The notes under the pieces were generated by a model. That model had not been told where the DNA came from, ran no database searches, and was given only the letters and a program-made list of their open reading frames with translations. A stretch of 39,442 nucleotides of DNA, taken from assembly GCA_905369775.1 (NCBI GenBank), contig CAJPJR010000015.1:1-39442 (forward strand). The letters are read 5' to 3'. This document shows positions 24,901 through 32,482 of this stretch, in pieces (positions within the stretch are counted from its first letter, which is position 1; every line of letters begins with the position of its first letter). The translations under genes and the position numbers were made by a program. The stretch is from Prevotellaceae bacterium UBA1746. GTDB lineage: Bacteria; Bacteroidota; Bacteroidia; Bacteroidales; Bacteroidaceae.

Positions 24901-25398
24901 CAAACGATGGGTGAGTTCGATCACGTCGTGCGATTCGCCAACTTTGAGCGACAAGCTGCGCGCTGAGAGCGACACGCGTGGAGCTACGCGTTCGGCCAGC
25001 GCGGCAGGGAACGTCACGACAAAAAGCGGTTCGCCCGCTTCGGCGCCGGCAGCGCGCCCCGACAAACGCGAGAGCACATCGGTGCGCAGAATTTCGCCGG
25101 CTGTGTCACGATGGCCGTACTTCACCGCACGGCGGTAGGAGGAAGGGAGGAACAACACCGTGTGCTCGCCGAGCAATTGACGCAGGTCGTTGTAGAAATA
25201 GGCCGCTTCTTCCTCATCGTCGCCCACGACGAGGAAAAAATCGCTCGAGCTCTGCGCGGCAGCTCCGAGCACCACGGCGGCGGAAGAACCGCGCAAACCT
25301 TCCAGGCGCATGCGCGGGCGGCGAGCCGACAACTGCTCGCGCAGTCGGAGCACGCCGGGATGATGATCGAAGAGAGACAGTAATTCGTTAAGTTCCAT
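21922..25398 (-). CDS. mfd: Transcription-repair coupling factor Mfd
   Basis: 1158 aa, full length. Mfd removes RNA polymerase stalled at lesions and recruits UvrA. The N-terminal UvrB-like region is followed by the RNA-polymerase-interacting CarD-like domain (FEPGDYVVHVDHGVGQFVGL), then the RecG-like helicase: GDVGFGKTEIAVRAAFKA (Walker A, about residue 610), LLIIDEEQKFGVSVKERL (DEEQ box, about 713), TMSATPIPRTLQFSLMG (motif III), IENGIDVPNANTILIDNA and HQMRGRVGRG (motif VI). The C-terminal UvrA-binding D7-type domain ends the protein. It lies 113 nt after the ppiD-like stop; a 15-bp hairpin separates them and no promoter is seen in the gap. Confidence 0.96.
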   Translation of the reverse strand: MELNELLSLFDHHPGVLRLREQLSARRPRMRLEGLRGSSAAVVLGAAAQSSSDFFLVVGDDEEEAAYFYNDLRQLLGEHTVLFLPSSYRRAVKYGHRDTAGEILRTDVLSRLSGRAAGAEAGEPLFVVTFPAALAERVAPRVSLSARSLSLKVGESHDVIELTHRLEELGFRRKDYVYEPGEYALRGSILDIFSYASEYPYRIDFFGDEVESVHSFEVQTQLSRSAVEGAQIVPNVEGDASSEQLVPITDYFPQQPVVVAHDLQFVCDRVQQIFDEGFADQALAEQAATSEMELSEVYARFAASRLLVNGKELQSQLVRGMYWQWSKATDQTKAAGGEIVPTVVFHTQPQPLFHKQFEQVLAAFRSLIADGQRIYVLADSEKQQERLRDILGELAQAEGGAPGASLFTPVHLTLHEGFADADVAAAFYTDHQIFDRFHKYNLRSDHARNAKMSLTLKEIRQFEPGDYVVHVDHGVGQFVGLMRIPGSDGAMQEVIKIKYQNNDAIFVSIHALHKVSKYKGKEGTPPRLSHLGTGAWERLKERTKKKLKDIARDLILLYSRRRAEKGYAFSPDSFLQQELEASFAYEDTPDQLRVTRQVKADMEQPRPMDRLVCGDVGFGKTEIAVRAAFKAATDGKQVAVMVPTTVLALQHYKTFAKRLKDFPVRVDYLSRARTTAQTKALLKDLADGQIDILVGTHKLIGKTVKFKDLGLLIIDEEQKFGVSVKERLRQLKVNVDTLTMSATPIPRTLQFSLMGARDLSVINTPPPNRHPIRTEIHTFGHEIIADAINFELSRNGQVYIVTHRIAQLTHIEHLIHKYVPDARVVVGHGQMEPAKLEKVILDFVNHEYDVLLSTTIIENGIDVPNANTILIDNAQHFGLSDLHQMRGRVGRGSQKAFCYLMAPPLSALPDDSRRRLQAIENFSDLGSGIHIAMQDLDIRGAGNLLGAEQSGFVADLGYETYQKILTEAVSELKNDEFADLFAEELTRQSDEAAGGEFAAECNVECDLHAYLPEMYVPGASERMLLYRELDGLESDEELEGFRRRLLDRFGPLPAEAEELLRIGPLRRLGRRCGAERLVLKSRAMTLFFVANAQSPFYQSGIFSRILAFATSPANMRRCELGEKKGKRYIRIKNVGSVDAAVAILGHFVKELPQNESEM

Positions 25399-25440
25399 GA
25401 GCGGGGAATGAATGGACTACGGCTGGGCAAAGAGAAAGCG

Positions 25441-25477
25441 CCACGGAGTCGGAAGCGCAGGACTTCCGACTCCGTGG
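25441..25477 (-). terminator. 15-bp hairpin between ppiD-like gene and mfd
   Basis: CCACGGAGTCGGAAG (25441-25455) and CTTCCGACTCCGTGG (25463-25477) form a perfect 15-bp stem with a 7-nt loop. On the minus strand it is followed by CGCTTTCTCTTTG. It lies 34 nt after the ppiD-like stop and 42 nt before the mfd ATG. It is a good terminator by stem, moderate by tail. Confidence 0.7.
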
Positions 25478-25511
25478 TTGTTTATGAATTAGGAGAAACG
25501 CGGCGTTTCAA

Positions 25512-27665
25512 TCAAAACTTGTAGCGTTTGTCAACGACATTGGCCTTCTGGCTGAGCACACCGAGGATGGATTGGCCCATCACCTGCAACAAACCGCGCT
25601 GCTGCATGGCCATTTCGCTTTTCACGTCGAACTTCTCGCTGGTGTTCGAACCCTTCGAGAGGATTTGAGCCAGGTAAGCACCTTCCGTTCCGATCACGAG
25701 CGGCGTGGTGGCTCCCTTCTTTTCTGCGGAGATTGCGGCAGTTAGGGCGGGTTCGGGCACACCGACAGCAGAAACGACGTTCGCACCGGCGAAGGTGACG
25801 TTGTTCAGCGAGTCGACAATGGCGCCCTTGGCCTTCGCAGCCTCGATGCTCTTGATGCCGCCCCATTTCTTGGCAGCGAGCTCACCCTTCTTCTCGCTCT
25901 TGACGATTGCGGTGAGGTAGTCCTTCACCTGCTTGTTGTCGTAGGGCAGATAGCCCTTCTTGTACACTTTCGAGAGGGCGACAACGAGCAAGTGGTTGTT
26001 GGCCTCGCCCACTTCGTAGAGCGGGGAAACTTGGCCTTCCTTGGCGTCGTCGAAAGCCCACTTCACGGCTTCTTTCGAACCGCGGATGCCGGGGTTGTAA
26101 CCACTTGCACCGATGAGACCGGCAGAGGCGCTGAAGGCATCGGCGCTCAGCACTTGGTAACCACTCTTGGGTGCTTGCTTCTCGAACGAGGCCAGATCGT
26201 GGCAGGAGGCCAAGAAGCGATTCATGTTGCTGACTGCGGCGTCGTAGGTTGCCTTCGAGAAATTGATGGGCACTTTCACCACGGCAGCCACATACTTCGT
26301 CTTCATCGCCTTGCGATTCACCACTTGGAGCACTACTTTGGCGCCCTGCACGTCTACCACGTTGTAGGCGTTGAGCGGTGCATTGTAGAGCTCGTTGACG
26401 AACTTGGCCGTCTCGGGATTCAACTGATCGGCAGTGACTTGAGCGGTGTTGATCCAAGTGGTGTCGCTGCGCATGCCCATTTTCTTGGCCACGTCTTCAA
26501 ACTTGGCACCCCCTTTGAGCGCCTTCAGGATTGAATCTGCGCGCCCGGCTTCGGTAGCTTGTACACTGAGAGCACGATAGGCCACAGAGTCGGGAGCCTG
26601 CACTTTGGAAATGAGCTTCACCACATTGTAGGTGTTGTCCTGGTCGTTGACGTAAGGAGCTTTCATGCTTCCTGCGCTCATCGATTCGAGTTCCTGACGC
26701 ACATCGGTGGGGAAGGCCTCTGCAGCCAAGGGCAGATCGATGAAACGCGTCTGGCTCTTCGAAGCATTGATCACTGCAGCAGGATCCTCGCCGGCCGAGA
26801 GCTTCGCGTAGATGCCTTGCACCTGTTGCTCCACAGCCTTGCGATCGGCGGGGCTGGCGCTGACCACATAGTCGATGAATTTCAGATCGCGCACTTCATT
26901 GTCGAGACGGAAGAGTTTCTTGAAACGATCGTAGACCGCCTTCAAGTCGCTATCCTCGACCTTCACTTCCTTATCGGAGATGTTGCCGTAGGGGAAAGCG
27001 GCCACGAGGGCATTGGCCGACTGCGTGCGCGCGTCGAACTGTGCCTTGGCGCTGACAGGGTTGGTCGTCACCGAAGCCATGAGCAGCGACTGGTATTTGG
27101 TCATGAGCAGTTCGCGACGAAGCTGCTTGTCGGTGTAAGCCCAAAGCTTTTCGATCGTATTGATCTGTTCGGCAGCTTCAGGCGGCAGGTTCTGTCCCTT
27201 CATGCTCTTGACCTGCTTGAAGAAAGCTTGCAGTGCCGTGTAATCGAAGCGTCCGGTCTGGCCCATAAACATCGGCAGGTTTTGGAAGGCCTGCGCACTA
27301 CCCTGTCGGAGCGCTTCTTGCACATCTTTTTCCGTAACCTCGACGCCGAGCTTGTCACACTCGTGCTTCACGAGTTCGTATTGCACATAGTCGTTCCAGA
27401 CTTGGTTGCGCACCATGTCAGTTTGTTCGTCGGTAAGCGTACCGCCGTTGCGAAGCTTCATCACTTCCGAAGCTTCGTTCACCATGCCTGAAAATTCTTC
27501 GGCCGAGAGACTCTTGCCGTAGACTTCTCCGACGTTGCGGCTGCTGTTCGTCAATGCCGAAATGGTATTGGAGTCCAGCACCATGGTGAGGATGAACAGA
27601 AACATGCCGACCGCCATGAGGATGAGAATCCAGGAGCTGCTTCTGATTTTCTGTAATGCTGCCAT
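25512..27665 (-). CDS. PpiD-like membrane-anchored peptidyl-prolyl isomerase/foldase
   Basis: 717 aa. One N-terminal membrane segment (WILILMAVGMFLFILTMVL, about residues 12-30) anchors it in the inner membrane, with the rest in the periplasm. The SurA-N/PpiD chaperone domain follows (VYGKSLSAEEFSGMVNEASE, VWNDYVQYELVKHECDKLGV, GRFDYTALQAFFKQV). A parvulin-like rotamase module follows in the middle (RADSILKALKGGAKFEDVAK), and a second repeat-like part with KEGQVSPLYEVGEANNHLLV. This is the layout of PpiD-type SurA-related foldases, which help newly exported proteins fold. Whether the isomerase residues are active is not clear. A TAACTTTG box lies about 80 nt upstream. Confidence 0.85.
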   Translation of the reverse strand: MAALQKIRSSSWILILMAVGMFLFILTMVLDSNTISALTNSSRNVGEVYGKSLSAEEFSGMVNEASEVMKLRNGGTLTDEQTDMVRNQVWNDYVQYELVKHECDKLGVEVTEKDVQEALRQGSAQAFQNLPMFMGQTGRFDYTALQAFFKQVKSMKGQNLPPEAAEQINTIEKLWAYTDKQLRRELLMTKYQSLLMASVTTNPVSAKAQFDARTQSANALVAAFPYGNISDKEVKVEDSDLKAVYDRFKKLFRLDNEVRDLKFIDYVVSASPADRKAVEQQVQGIYAKLSAGEDPAAVINASKSQTRFIDLPLAAEAFPTDVRQELESMSAGSMKAPYVNDQDNTYNVVKLISKVQAPDSVAYRALSVQATEAGRADSILKALKGGAKFEDVAKKMGMRSDTTWINTAQVTADQLNPETAKFVNELYNAPLNAYNVVDVQGAKVVLQVVNRKAMKTKYVAAVVKVPINFSKATYDAAVSNMNRFLASCHDLASFEKQAPKSGYQVLSADAFSASAGLIGASGYNPGIRGSKEAVKWAFDDAKEGQVSPLYEVGEANNHLLVVALSKVYKKGYLPYDNKQVKDYLTAIVKSEKKGELAAKKWGGIKSIEAAKAKGAIVDSLNNVTFAGANVVSAVGVPEPALTAAISAEKKGATTPLVIGTEGAYLAQILSKGSNTSEKFDVKSEMAMQQRGLLQVMGQSILGVLSQKANVVDKRYKF

Positions 27666-27743
27666 TTGTGATTATTGTATTGTTATTGTTTTATTCTCAA
27701 TGACTTACGGCACACCGCAGGGGCATGCGCATAGATTTGGGGA

Positions 27744-27751
27744 CAAAGTTA
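27744..27751 (-). promoter_or_regulatory. -7 box upstream of the ppiD-like gene
   Basis: TAACTTTG on the minus strand, identical to the pgi -7 box, with a leader of about 75 nt. No TTG occurs 19-21 nt upstream, so the promoter may depend on an activator or be weaker. Confidence 0.4.
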
Positions 27752-27937
27752 CACAAAATCACGAGAATAAGGCCGAGAATGAGAAGATATTTTTGCAGAT
27801 GATCGAAAGATTCGATACGAGCGATGCTGACGCGCCGGAAAAACGGGGGACTACGGGACGAAAACAGGGAAGATTCGTCCAATAGTTCCCACCCCGTGGC
27901 GACACCTCGCCGAACCTCGCCCCTCCGCCGACGAAAG

Positions 27938-28208
27938 GGTGAAGGTGAAGGCGCTGTCGCGCTCGCACACGCGCATAATGCGCACACAACCGTTTTTCGA
28001 TTTTCATCTTCACCCTTCACCTTTGCAATAATTCGACTCAAAATCACGCCGTTGCGGGTGAAGGTTTTGCCGTGGTCTGTGTGTTGACTAAAGGTGAAGG
28101 AAAAAAGCAAAAGCCTTCACCCCTAATCAACTATGGAACAGCAAATTGTGGCACATGGGTGAAGGAGTGAAGGCAAAAATACAAAACCTCCTGACGCGCG
28201 CACACGCG
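27938..28208. repeat. GTGAAG/TTCACC repeat element, copy B
   Basis: It contains the same parts as copy A (2541-2996): CG-alternating tracts (CACACGCGC at 27967-27975, CGCGCGCACACGCG at 28195-28208), TTCACCCTTCACC at about 28010-28022, GGTGAAGGAAAA at 28093-28104, TTCACCCCTAAT at 28116-28127, and GGTGAAGGAGTGAAGG at 28158-28173. The left arm has TTCACC inside and CG tract outside; the right arm is its mirror. It is shorter than copy A (about 270 versus 455 nt), with most loss in the centre. Confidence 0.6.
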
Positions 28209-28369
28209 AGAAGGCGTCAGCTCCCGTCATTTTCCACTCGCTCGAAGCAGGGCGAGCAGGCGCCTCAAAGACCGCGAACGAGGAGCTCGATTGTGGACCC
28301 TGCCGAGCCCATTGCAACAACGGGCGTCGCGCCCTTTTGCCGCCTCGTGCGCCGTGCACCGACCCGCAT

Positions 28370-28406
28370 CGAGGCCGTGCGCAACCTGGGTTGCGACACG
28401 GCCTCG
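28370..28406. other. Strong imperfect hairpin downstream of the glycine-zipper lipoprotein gene
   Basis: CGAGGCCGTG pairs with CACGGCCTCG, and CGCAACC continues the stem with GGTTGCG across a single bulged A. It lies about 95 nt after the stop of the 28500-29255 gene. No T-run follows on either strand, so it is not a classic intrinsic terminator; it may be a structured 3' end or part of an RNA. Confidence 0.45.
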
Positions 28407-28499
28407 ACTTTGGTCTCTGCGACGAAAACGATGCGCTTCAAAAAAGGACGTGAATCGAGCGCTCTGCTCTGACGGGCACTCGGTCTAACGCCGGACGGC

Positions 28500-29255
28500 T
28501 TAGGGCCGCACCACATTGACCGTGAAGCGGCGCACCTCGACCTGGCGACCCTGTCCGTCGGGGAAAGCCACTTTGAAGACGGCCGGAGTGGTCTTGGCGT
28601 TGCTGCGCGCCAGCACGGCGGCACGGTAACGGAAACCCTGTCCGGGAAGGATTTCGCTGATGATGGCCGGTTGCGAGACGTTGATGCGATCGTAGTCCGA
28701 CGTGACCAAGGGCGTGACATTGCGCACGGGCGAAGTGCCGCGGTTGTAGATATCGAAGGTGATTTCGGCCTGTTCGCCGGGCTGGAGCACACGGTCGCCG
28801 TTGGCGTCGGCAAAGACAATGTTGGTCACTTCCAAGTTGCCGGGCAGCACCGGAGTGGGACGCGCCGACTCGAAACGGCCGTAGCTGATGCCGCTCTCCG
28901 CGGCCTCGTCGGTGGACGGGGTGCGCGTGGGATAGGGGTATTGACGTTCGGCGCGCTCGCGGCGATATTCCTCGCGCTCCTTGCGGGCCGACTCTGCACT
29001 GGCAGCTCCCAGAGCCGCACCGGTGGCACCGCCGATCACGGTACCAAAATCAGAACCGCGTGAACCGCCGAGGATGCCGCCGACGGCGGAACCGAATATG
29101 GAGCCCAGGTAGAAACCGGTCGTGGTGCGACTGAAACTGTCGTAGCTCGAGCAACTCGAGAAGGTCAGACTGCCGACGAGGACCATCACGCCAAGCGGTG
29201 CGAAAAGGCGACCGCCGCGACGCGTGGAGGCGATATGAGGAATGAGGGATTTCAT
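28500..29255 (-). CDS. Glycine-zipper lipoprotein with C-terminal Ig-like domain
   Basis: 251 aa. The start at 29255 (MKSLIPHIASTRRGG) gives a basic N-terminus, a hydrophobic core and the lipobox FSSC. A glycine-zipper stretch follows, GSIFGSAVGGILGG then GTVIGGATGAALGAA, two small-residue helices of the kind that pack in membranes (compare SlyB/OmpA-associated zippers). Then comes a charged Arg/Glu linker (ARKEREEYRRERAERQ) and a beta-rich C-terminal domain with GDRVLQPGEQAEITFDIYNR, the pattern of CARDB/Ig-like folds. Function is unknown; envelope structure or stress is a reasonable guess. It is 105 nt downstream of the coiled-coil lipoprotein gene. Confidence 0.8.
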   Translation of the reverse strand: MKSLIPHIASTRRGGRLFAPLGVMVLVGSLTFSSCSSYDSFSRTTTGFYLGSIFGSAVGGILGGSRGSDFGTVIGGATGAALGAASAESARKEREEYRRERAERQYPYPTRTPSTDEAAESGISYGRFESARPTPVLPGNLEVTNIVFADANGDRVLQPGEQAEITFDIYNRGTSPVRNVTPLVTSDYDRINVSQPAIISEILPGQGFRYRAAVLARSNAKTTPAVFKVAFPDGQGRQVEVRRFTVNVVRP

Positions 29256-29360
29256 AACGATAGTTTTTGAGCTGTGTGTGCACGTTTCCCCACCCGCCAT
29301 TCGCGGCGCAACAGGGTGCGCGGCGAACCGGGTGTGCAGAAACGAGGAGAGAAGAAGCGC

Positions 29361-30233
29361 TTACTTCACGACGATAACGAGGTATTTGCTCACGCTCCAA
29401 AACCGGTTGGGATCGGTGATGCGCAGGGTGTATTGTCCCTGGGCATCGCGATCGAGCGTGTAGGAACCTTCGGGATGCGCTGTCATGAGTTTGGCGCTCT
29501 TAGAATAAAGATGGATGATACGATCGACACGGATATCGATTTTCGTGAAGTAGTCTTTGTTGTAATTGCCGTTGCGCAACACTTCTCCGCCTTGCAGGAT
29601 GTTTTGTTCTTTGAGTTCGCGTTTCGTGCCGAAGACGTAGAAGGCAGTGTTGAGCTCACGGTCCTGCGCGGAGACGGTGCGTGCCTTGGTTTCGTTTTGC
29701 ACCGAGAGTTCATTGACATTGCCTTTGAGGTTGTCGATCTGCTGTCCTTGCTCGGCGATCTTGATGTCTTTCTGCGCCAACTGGGCACGCAGATCCTCGG
29801 CCTGCTTGTTGAGGTCGGTGAGTTGCGCATTGAGGGAGGAAATGGTGGCCTCCATGGTGGCGCGCAATTTCGAGTTGTTGGACTTCGACGACTTGACTTG
29901 TTGGCGAAGGTTGGCAATCAGTTCGTTGTTGAGTTTGAGGGTGCGGCGAATGAGCTGCATGTCCTCGATGATCGCTTCGCGGTTGTTTTGTTCACCCTTG
30001 CGACGCTCCACGCTGATGCGACCTTGCGCCTCGTTGATCTGACGAAAACCTTCTTGGATTTCGTTGAGCGTGGTGACCATGTCATTGAGTTCCGTGTCTT
30101 TTTGGTTGATGATTTGCTTCAGCGAATCGGCAGGCGTGGTGGCTGCGGTGGCTTCTTGCTGCTTTTTGGTTTCACAGGCAGTGAAAAGGCTTACCCCGAG
30201 GAGGGCAACCAGCAGGATCACAATTTTATTCAT
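29361..30233 (-). CDS. Coiled-coil lipoprotein of unknown function
   Basis: 290 aa. The signal peptide MNKIVILLVALLGVSLFTAC ends in a lipobox with cysteine at residue 20. Residues about 35-190 are one long coiled coil with heptad-like Leu/Ile/Asn spacing (for example DMQLIRRTLKLNNELIANLR and LTDLNKQAEDLRAQLAQKDI). The C-terminal ~100 residues are globular: AFYVFGTKRELKEQNILQGG and then YTLRITDPNRFWSVSKYLVI. This tail pattern is found in hypothetical Bacteroidota lipoproteins; no function is known to me. It sits between rsmI (39-nt gap) and the glycine-zipper lipoprotein gene, all on one strand from the rsmI promoter. Confidence 0.82.
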   Translation of the reverse strand: MNKIVILLVALLGVSLFTACETKKQQEATAATTPADSLKQIINQKDTELNDMVTTLNEIQEGFRQINEAQGRISVERRKGEQNNREAIIEDMQLIRRTLKLNNELIANLRQQVKSSKSNNSKLRATMEATISSLNAQLTDLNKQAEDLRAQLAQKDIKIAEQGQQIDNLKGNVNELSVQNETKARTVSAQDRELNTAFYVFGTKRELKEQNILQGGEVLRNGNYNKDYFTKIDIRVDRIIHLYSKSAKLMTAHPEGSYTLDRDAQGQYTLRITDPNRFWSVSKYLVIVVK

Positions 30234-30272
30234 GGTGCTGTTGTTTAGTGGGATTCAATTTGGATGGGATGT

Positions 30273-31076
30273 TTAGCGGGTGCCGGCGTGGTGTTTCGAC
30301 CGTCGGGCACCGGTGTCGGGAACCTCATCGAGCGGTTGCCCGGTGATGGGATCGGTGGGGCGACTGCGGCGCGCACGGCGTTCAGCTTTGCGCACGGCGG
30401 CTTCGTCGGCGGCGGGGGCTCCCTCGACGACGAGCACAAACTCGCCGCGGGGCTCTTCTCGCTCAAAGTGGTTCAGCACTTCGGTCAGGGTGCCGCGAAC
30501 ACTTTGCTCGTGCACCTTACTGATTTCACGGCAGGCGCTGCAACGACGCTCGCCGCCGAACACTTCGACGAACTGCCCGAGGGTGCGCACCACGCGATGC
30601 GGACTTTCGTAGAAGATGAGGGTGCGCGGTTCGCCGGCCAGGCTCTCGAGCTTCGAACTGCGGCCTTTTTTCTGCGGCAGGAATCCTTCGAAACAGAAAC
30701 GATCGCAGGGCAGACCGCTGGCGACGAGGGCCGGCACGAAGGCTGTGGCGCCGGGCAGACATTGCACTTCGACTCCACGCGCCACGGCCGCACGCACCAG
30801 GAGGAAGCCGGGGTCGCTGATGGCGGGCGTGCCGGCGTCGCTGATGAGCGCCATCTGCTCTCCCGCTTCGAGACGGGCGGCGAAGGTATCGGCCGTTTGG
30901 TGCTCATTGAACTTGTGGTGGCTCACCAGCGGAACGCTGATGTCGTAGTGCTTCAACAGGACGCCACTGGTGCGCGTGTCTTCGGCGAGTACGAGGTCGA
31001 CAGATTTCAAAATACGAAGCGCGCGCAACGTGATGTCTTCGAGATTGCCGACGGGGGTGGGAACGAGATAGAGCAT
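30273..31076 (-). CDS. rsmI: 16S rRNA 2'-O-ribose methyltransferase RsmI
   Basis: 267 aa. RsmI methylates the 2'-OH of C1402 (E. coli numbering) in 16S rRNA. It has the tetrapyrrole-methylase fold: MLYLVPTPVGNLEDITLRAL (N-terminal signature), VLAEDTRTSGVLLKHY, ALISDAGTPAISDPGFLLVR (SAM-binding), CLPGATAFVPALVASGLPCD, and FYESPHRVVRTLGQFVEVFG. The C-terminus adds a basic tail (RKAERRARRSRPTDPITGQP) not needed for the core. The start at 31076 is set by the family; the longer upstream reading would run over the promoter at 31137-31167. First gene of a unit with the two lipoproteins. Confidence 0.95.
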   Translation of the reverse strand: MLYLVPTPVGNLEDITLRALRILKSVDLVLAEDTRTSGVLLKHYDISVPLVSHHKFNEHQTADTFAARLEAGEQMALISDAGTPAISDPGFLLVRAAVARGVEVQCLPGATAFVPALVASGLPCDRFCFEGFLPQKKGRSSKLESLAGEPRTLIFYESPHRVVRTLGQFVEVFGGERRCSACREISKVHEQSVRGTLTEVLNHFEREEPRGEFVLVVEGAPAADEAAVRKAERRARRSRPTDPITGQPLDEVPDTGARRSKHHAGTR

Positions 31077-31136
31077 GGCGGTGTATCGGGCTGAATGTGG
31101 CGGACTTGACGCGAAAAAACGCCGCACCGCTAATTG

Positions 31137-31167
31137 CAAAAATAGTCGTTTCTCTGTTTTGATACAA
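31137..31167 (-). promoter_or_regulatory. rsmI promoter
   Basis: Minus strand: TTG (31167-31165), 20-nt spacer, TATTTTTG (31144-31137). The leader to rsmI is about 55 nt. It diverges from the promoter at 31185-31216; only 17 bp separate the two -33 elements. Confidence 0.72.
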
Positions 31168-31184
31168 ATAAAACGCGAAAAACT

Positions 31185-31216
31185 TTGAGCGGGCTGTGGA
31201 AAAGATTGTACCTTTG
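31185..31216 (+). promoter_or_regulatory. Promoter of the AI-2E family gene
   Basis: TTG at 31185-31187, 21-nt spacer, TACCTTTG at 31209-31216. The leader to the ATG at 31246 is about 25 nt. Possibly also drives dnaA downstream. Confidence 0.72.
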
Positions 31217-31245
31217 CATTCCGCACTCCTTATTATATTGATCAC

Positions 31246-32388
31246 ATGTATTTTTTGAAACCCGTCATCGATTTCGACCGTTTTGTCCGTGGTCTGCTGT
31301 TCCTTGCAGTGATCACTATTCTCGTTTTGGGTTTGCGCTGGCTCAGCCCCGTGCTCATTCCTTTTTTTGCGGCTTGGGCCATCGCATGGATATTGGCACC
31401 TGTGGTCAACTTTTTCCAGAATACTTGTCGTTTGCGTTCGCGCGTTTTGTCGGTTTTGATCACTTTGGCGCTACTCATCGGACTGGGCTGTGCGGTGGCG
31501 TGGCTGATCATTCCGCCCCTCATCGACGGGGTGACACAAATCAAAGATGCCTTACTGAGCTATCTGGCTTCGGGACACATCCGCAACGTTCATTTGCCAG
31601 AATGGCTGGATCATTTGATGCAGCAATGGCTCGACCAGGAAAAGATTCAATCGATGCTGCGCAGCGACAACCTCATGAAGACCATTCGTGAAACGCTGCC
31701 GCACGTGTGGAACATGTTGGTTTCGACGGCCAACCTGGTGATGAGTTTGGTGGGCGCGGCCTTCGGTGCGCTCTACCTGTTTTTCCTCTTGCTCGACTAC
31801 GACTATTATACAACGGCTTGGATCAATTGGCTTCCCCGTGCACGACGCAGTTTCTTCCGCCGCCTCTCGGAAGATTTGGGACACAACATGCGGGGGTATT
31901 TCCGCGGTCAGGCGCTGGTGGCCTTGTCAAACTGCGTCATGTTCACGTTGGGATTCTGGATCATCGGCCTGCCCATGCCCTTGGGGATGGGACTTTTCGT
32001 GGGACTAATCAGCTTCATTCCCTACGTGCAAGTAGTGGGCTTTGCACCGGCTGCGGTTCTCGCTCTCATGGAGATGTCGGATACCGGACGCTCCTTCTGG
32101 GGATTGATGGCGCTGGTGCTGCTGGTCTATATTGTGGTGCAGGTGCTGCAAGACACGGTCTTCACACCGCGCATCATGGGGAAAATCATGGGATTGTCCG
32201 CTGCCATGGTGCTCCTTTCGCTCTCCATTTGGAGTTACATGGCGGGCATCATCGGTCTGATCATCGCGCTGCCGCTCACCACGATTATCCTTGCCTACTA
32301 CAAACGCTACATCCTGAAAGAACCGGACGATATGCTGAACGAAGCGCATGAGCAGTCGGCCGCTTCCCTCGCAGCAGAAGAGGCGTAA
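31246..32388 (+). CDS. AI-2E transporter family (PerM/TqsA-like) membrane protein
   Basis: 380 aa with about eight hydrophobic segments: two near the N-terminus (FLAVITILVLGLRWL, VLIPFFAAWAIAWILAPVV), a long soluble or amphipathic stretch, then the conserved C-terminal core GLPMPLGMGLFVGLISFIPY and VQVLQDTVFTPRIMGKIMGL, ending in IIGLIIALPLTTIILAYYKR. These are hallmarks of the family once called PerM/AI-2E exporters. Its real substrate is unknown in most bacteria, so autoinducer export should not be assumed. It has its own promoter and lies 94 nt upstream of dnaA on the same strand. Confidence 0.88.
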   Translation: MYFLKPVIDFDRFVRGLLFLAVITILVLGLRWLSPVLIPFFAAWAIAWILAPVVNFFQNTCRLRSRVLSVLITLALLIGLGCAVAWLIIPPLIDGVTQIKDALLSYLASGHIRNVHLPEWLDHLMQQWLDQEKIQSMLRSDNLMKTIRETLPHVWNMLVSTANLVMSLVGAAFGALYLFFLLLDYDYYTTAWINWLPRARRSFFRRLSEDLGHNMRGYFRGQALVALSNCVMFTLGFWIIGLPMPLGMGLFVGLISFIPYVQVVGFAPAAVLALMEMSDTGRSFWGLMALVLLVYIVVQVLQDTVFTPRIMGKIMGLSAAMVLLSLSIWSYMAGIIGLIIALPLTTIILAYYKRYILKEPDDMLNEAHEQSAASLAAEEA

Positions 32389-32403
32389 GTGCGCTTTTTT
32401 TTG

Positions 32404-32411
32404 TAATTTCG
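32404..32411 (+). promoter_or_regulatory. Possible -7 box upstream of dnaA
   Basis: TAATTTCG, inside a 13-nt string shared with 16883-16895, about 70 nt before the dnaA ATG. No TTG is present 19-21 nt upstream. dnaA may also be read from the AI-2E gene promoter. Confidence 0.3.
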
Positions 32412-32482
32412 CGTCGGTCTTTTCGCCAACCGCCGAAAAGTGACCTTTCAAGACCTTACAACTTTCTCAGGCACAACAGACT

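Larger units (their letters stand above)
27666..28499. other. Gene-free region before the ppiD-like gene
   Basis: About 830 bp without a believable gene. The part next to the ppiD-like gene holds its leader and the -7 box. The middle (27938-28208) is the second copy of the GTGAAG/TTCACC repeat element. The part from about 28215 to 28499 is GC-rich and unexplained, with a strong imperfect hairpin at 28370-28406 and a small GGGCG-TCG-CGCCC-TTTT hairpin at 28322-28338. Open frames through it have no recognisable family features. Confidence 0.6.

Noticed and set aside
28146..28472. Open frame of about 108 codons in the gap before the glycine-zipper gene
   Set aside because: It crosses the repeat element and hairpins, has low-complexity composition and no family pattern.
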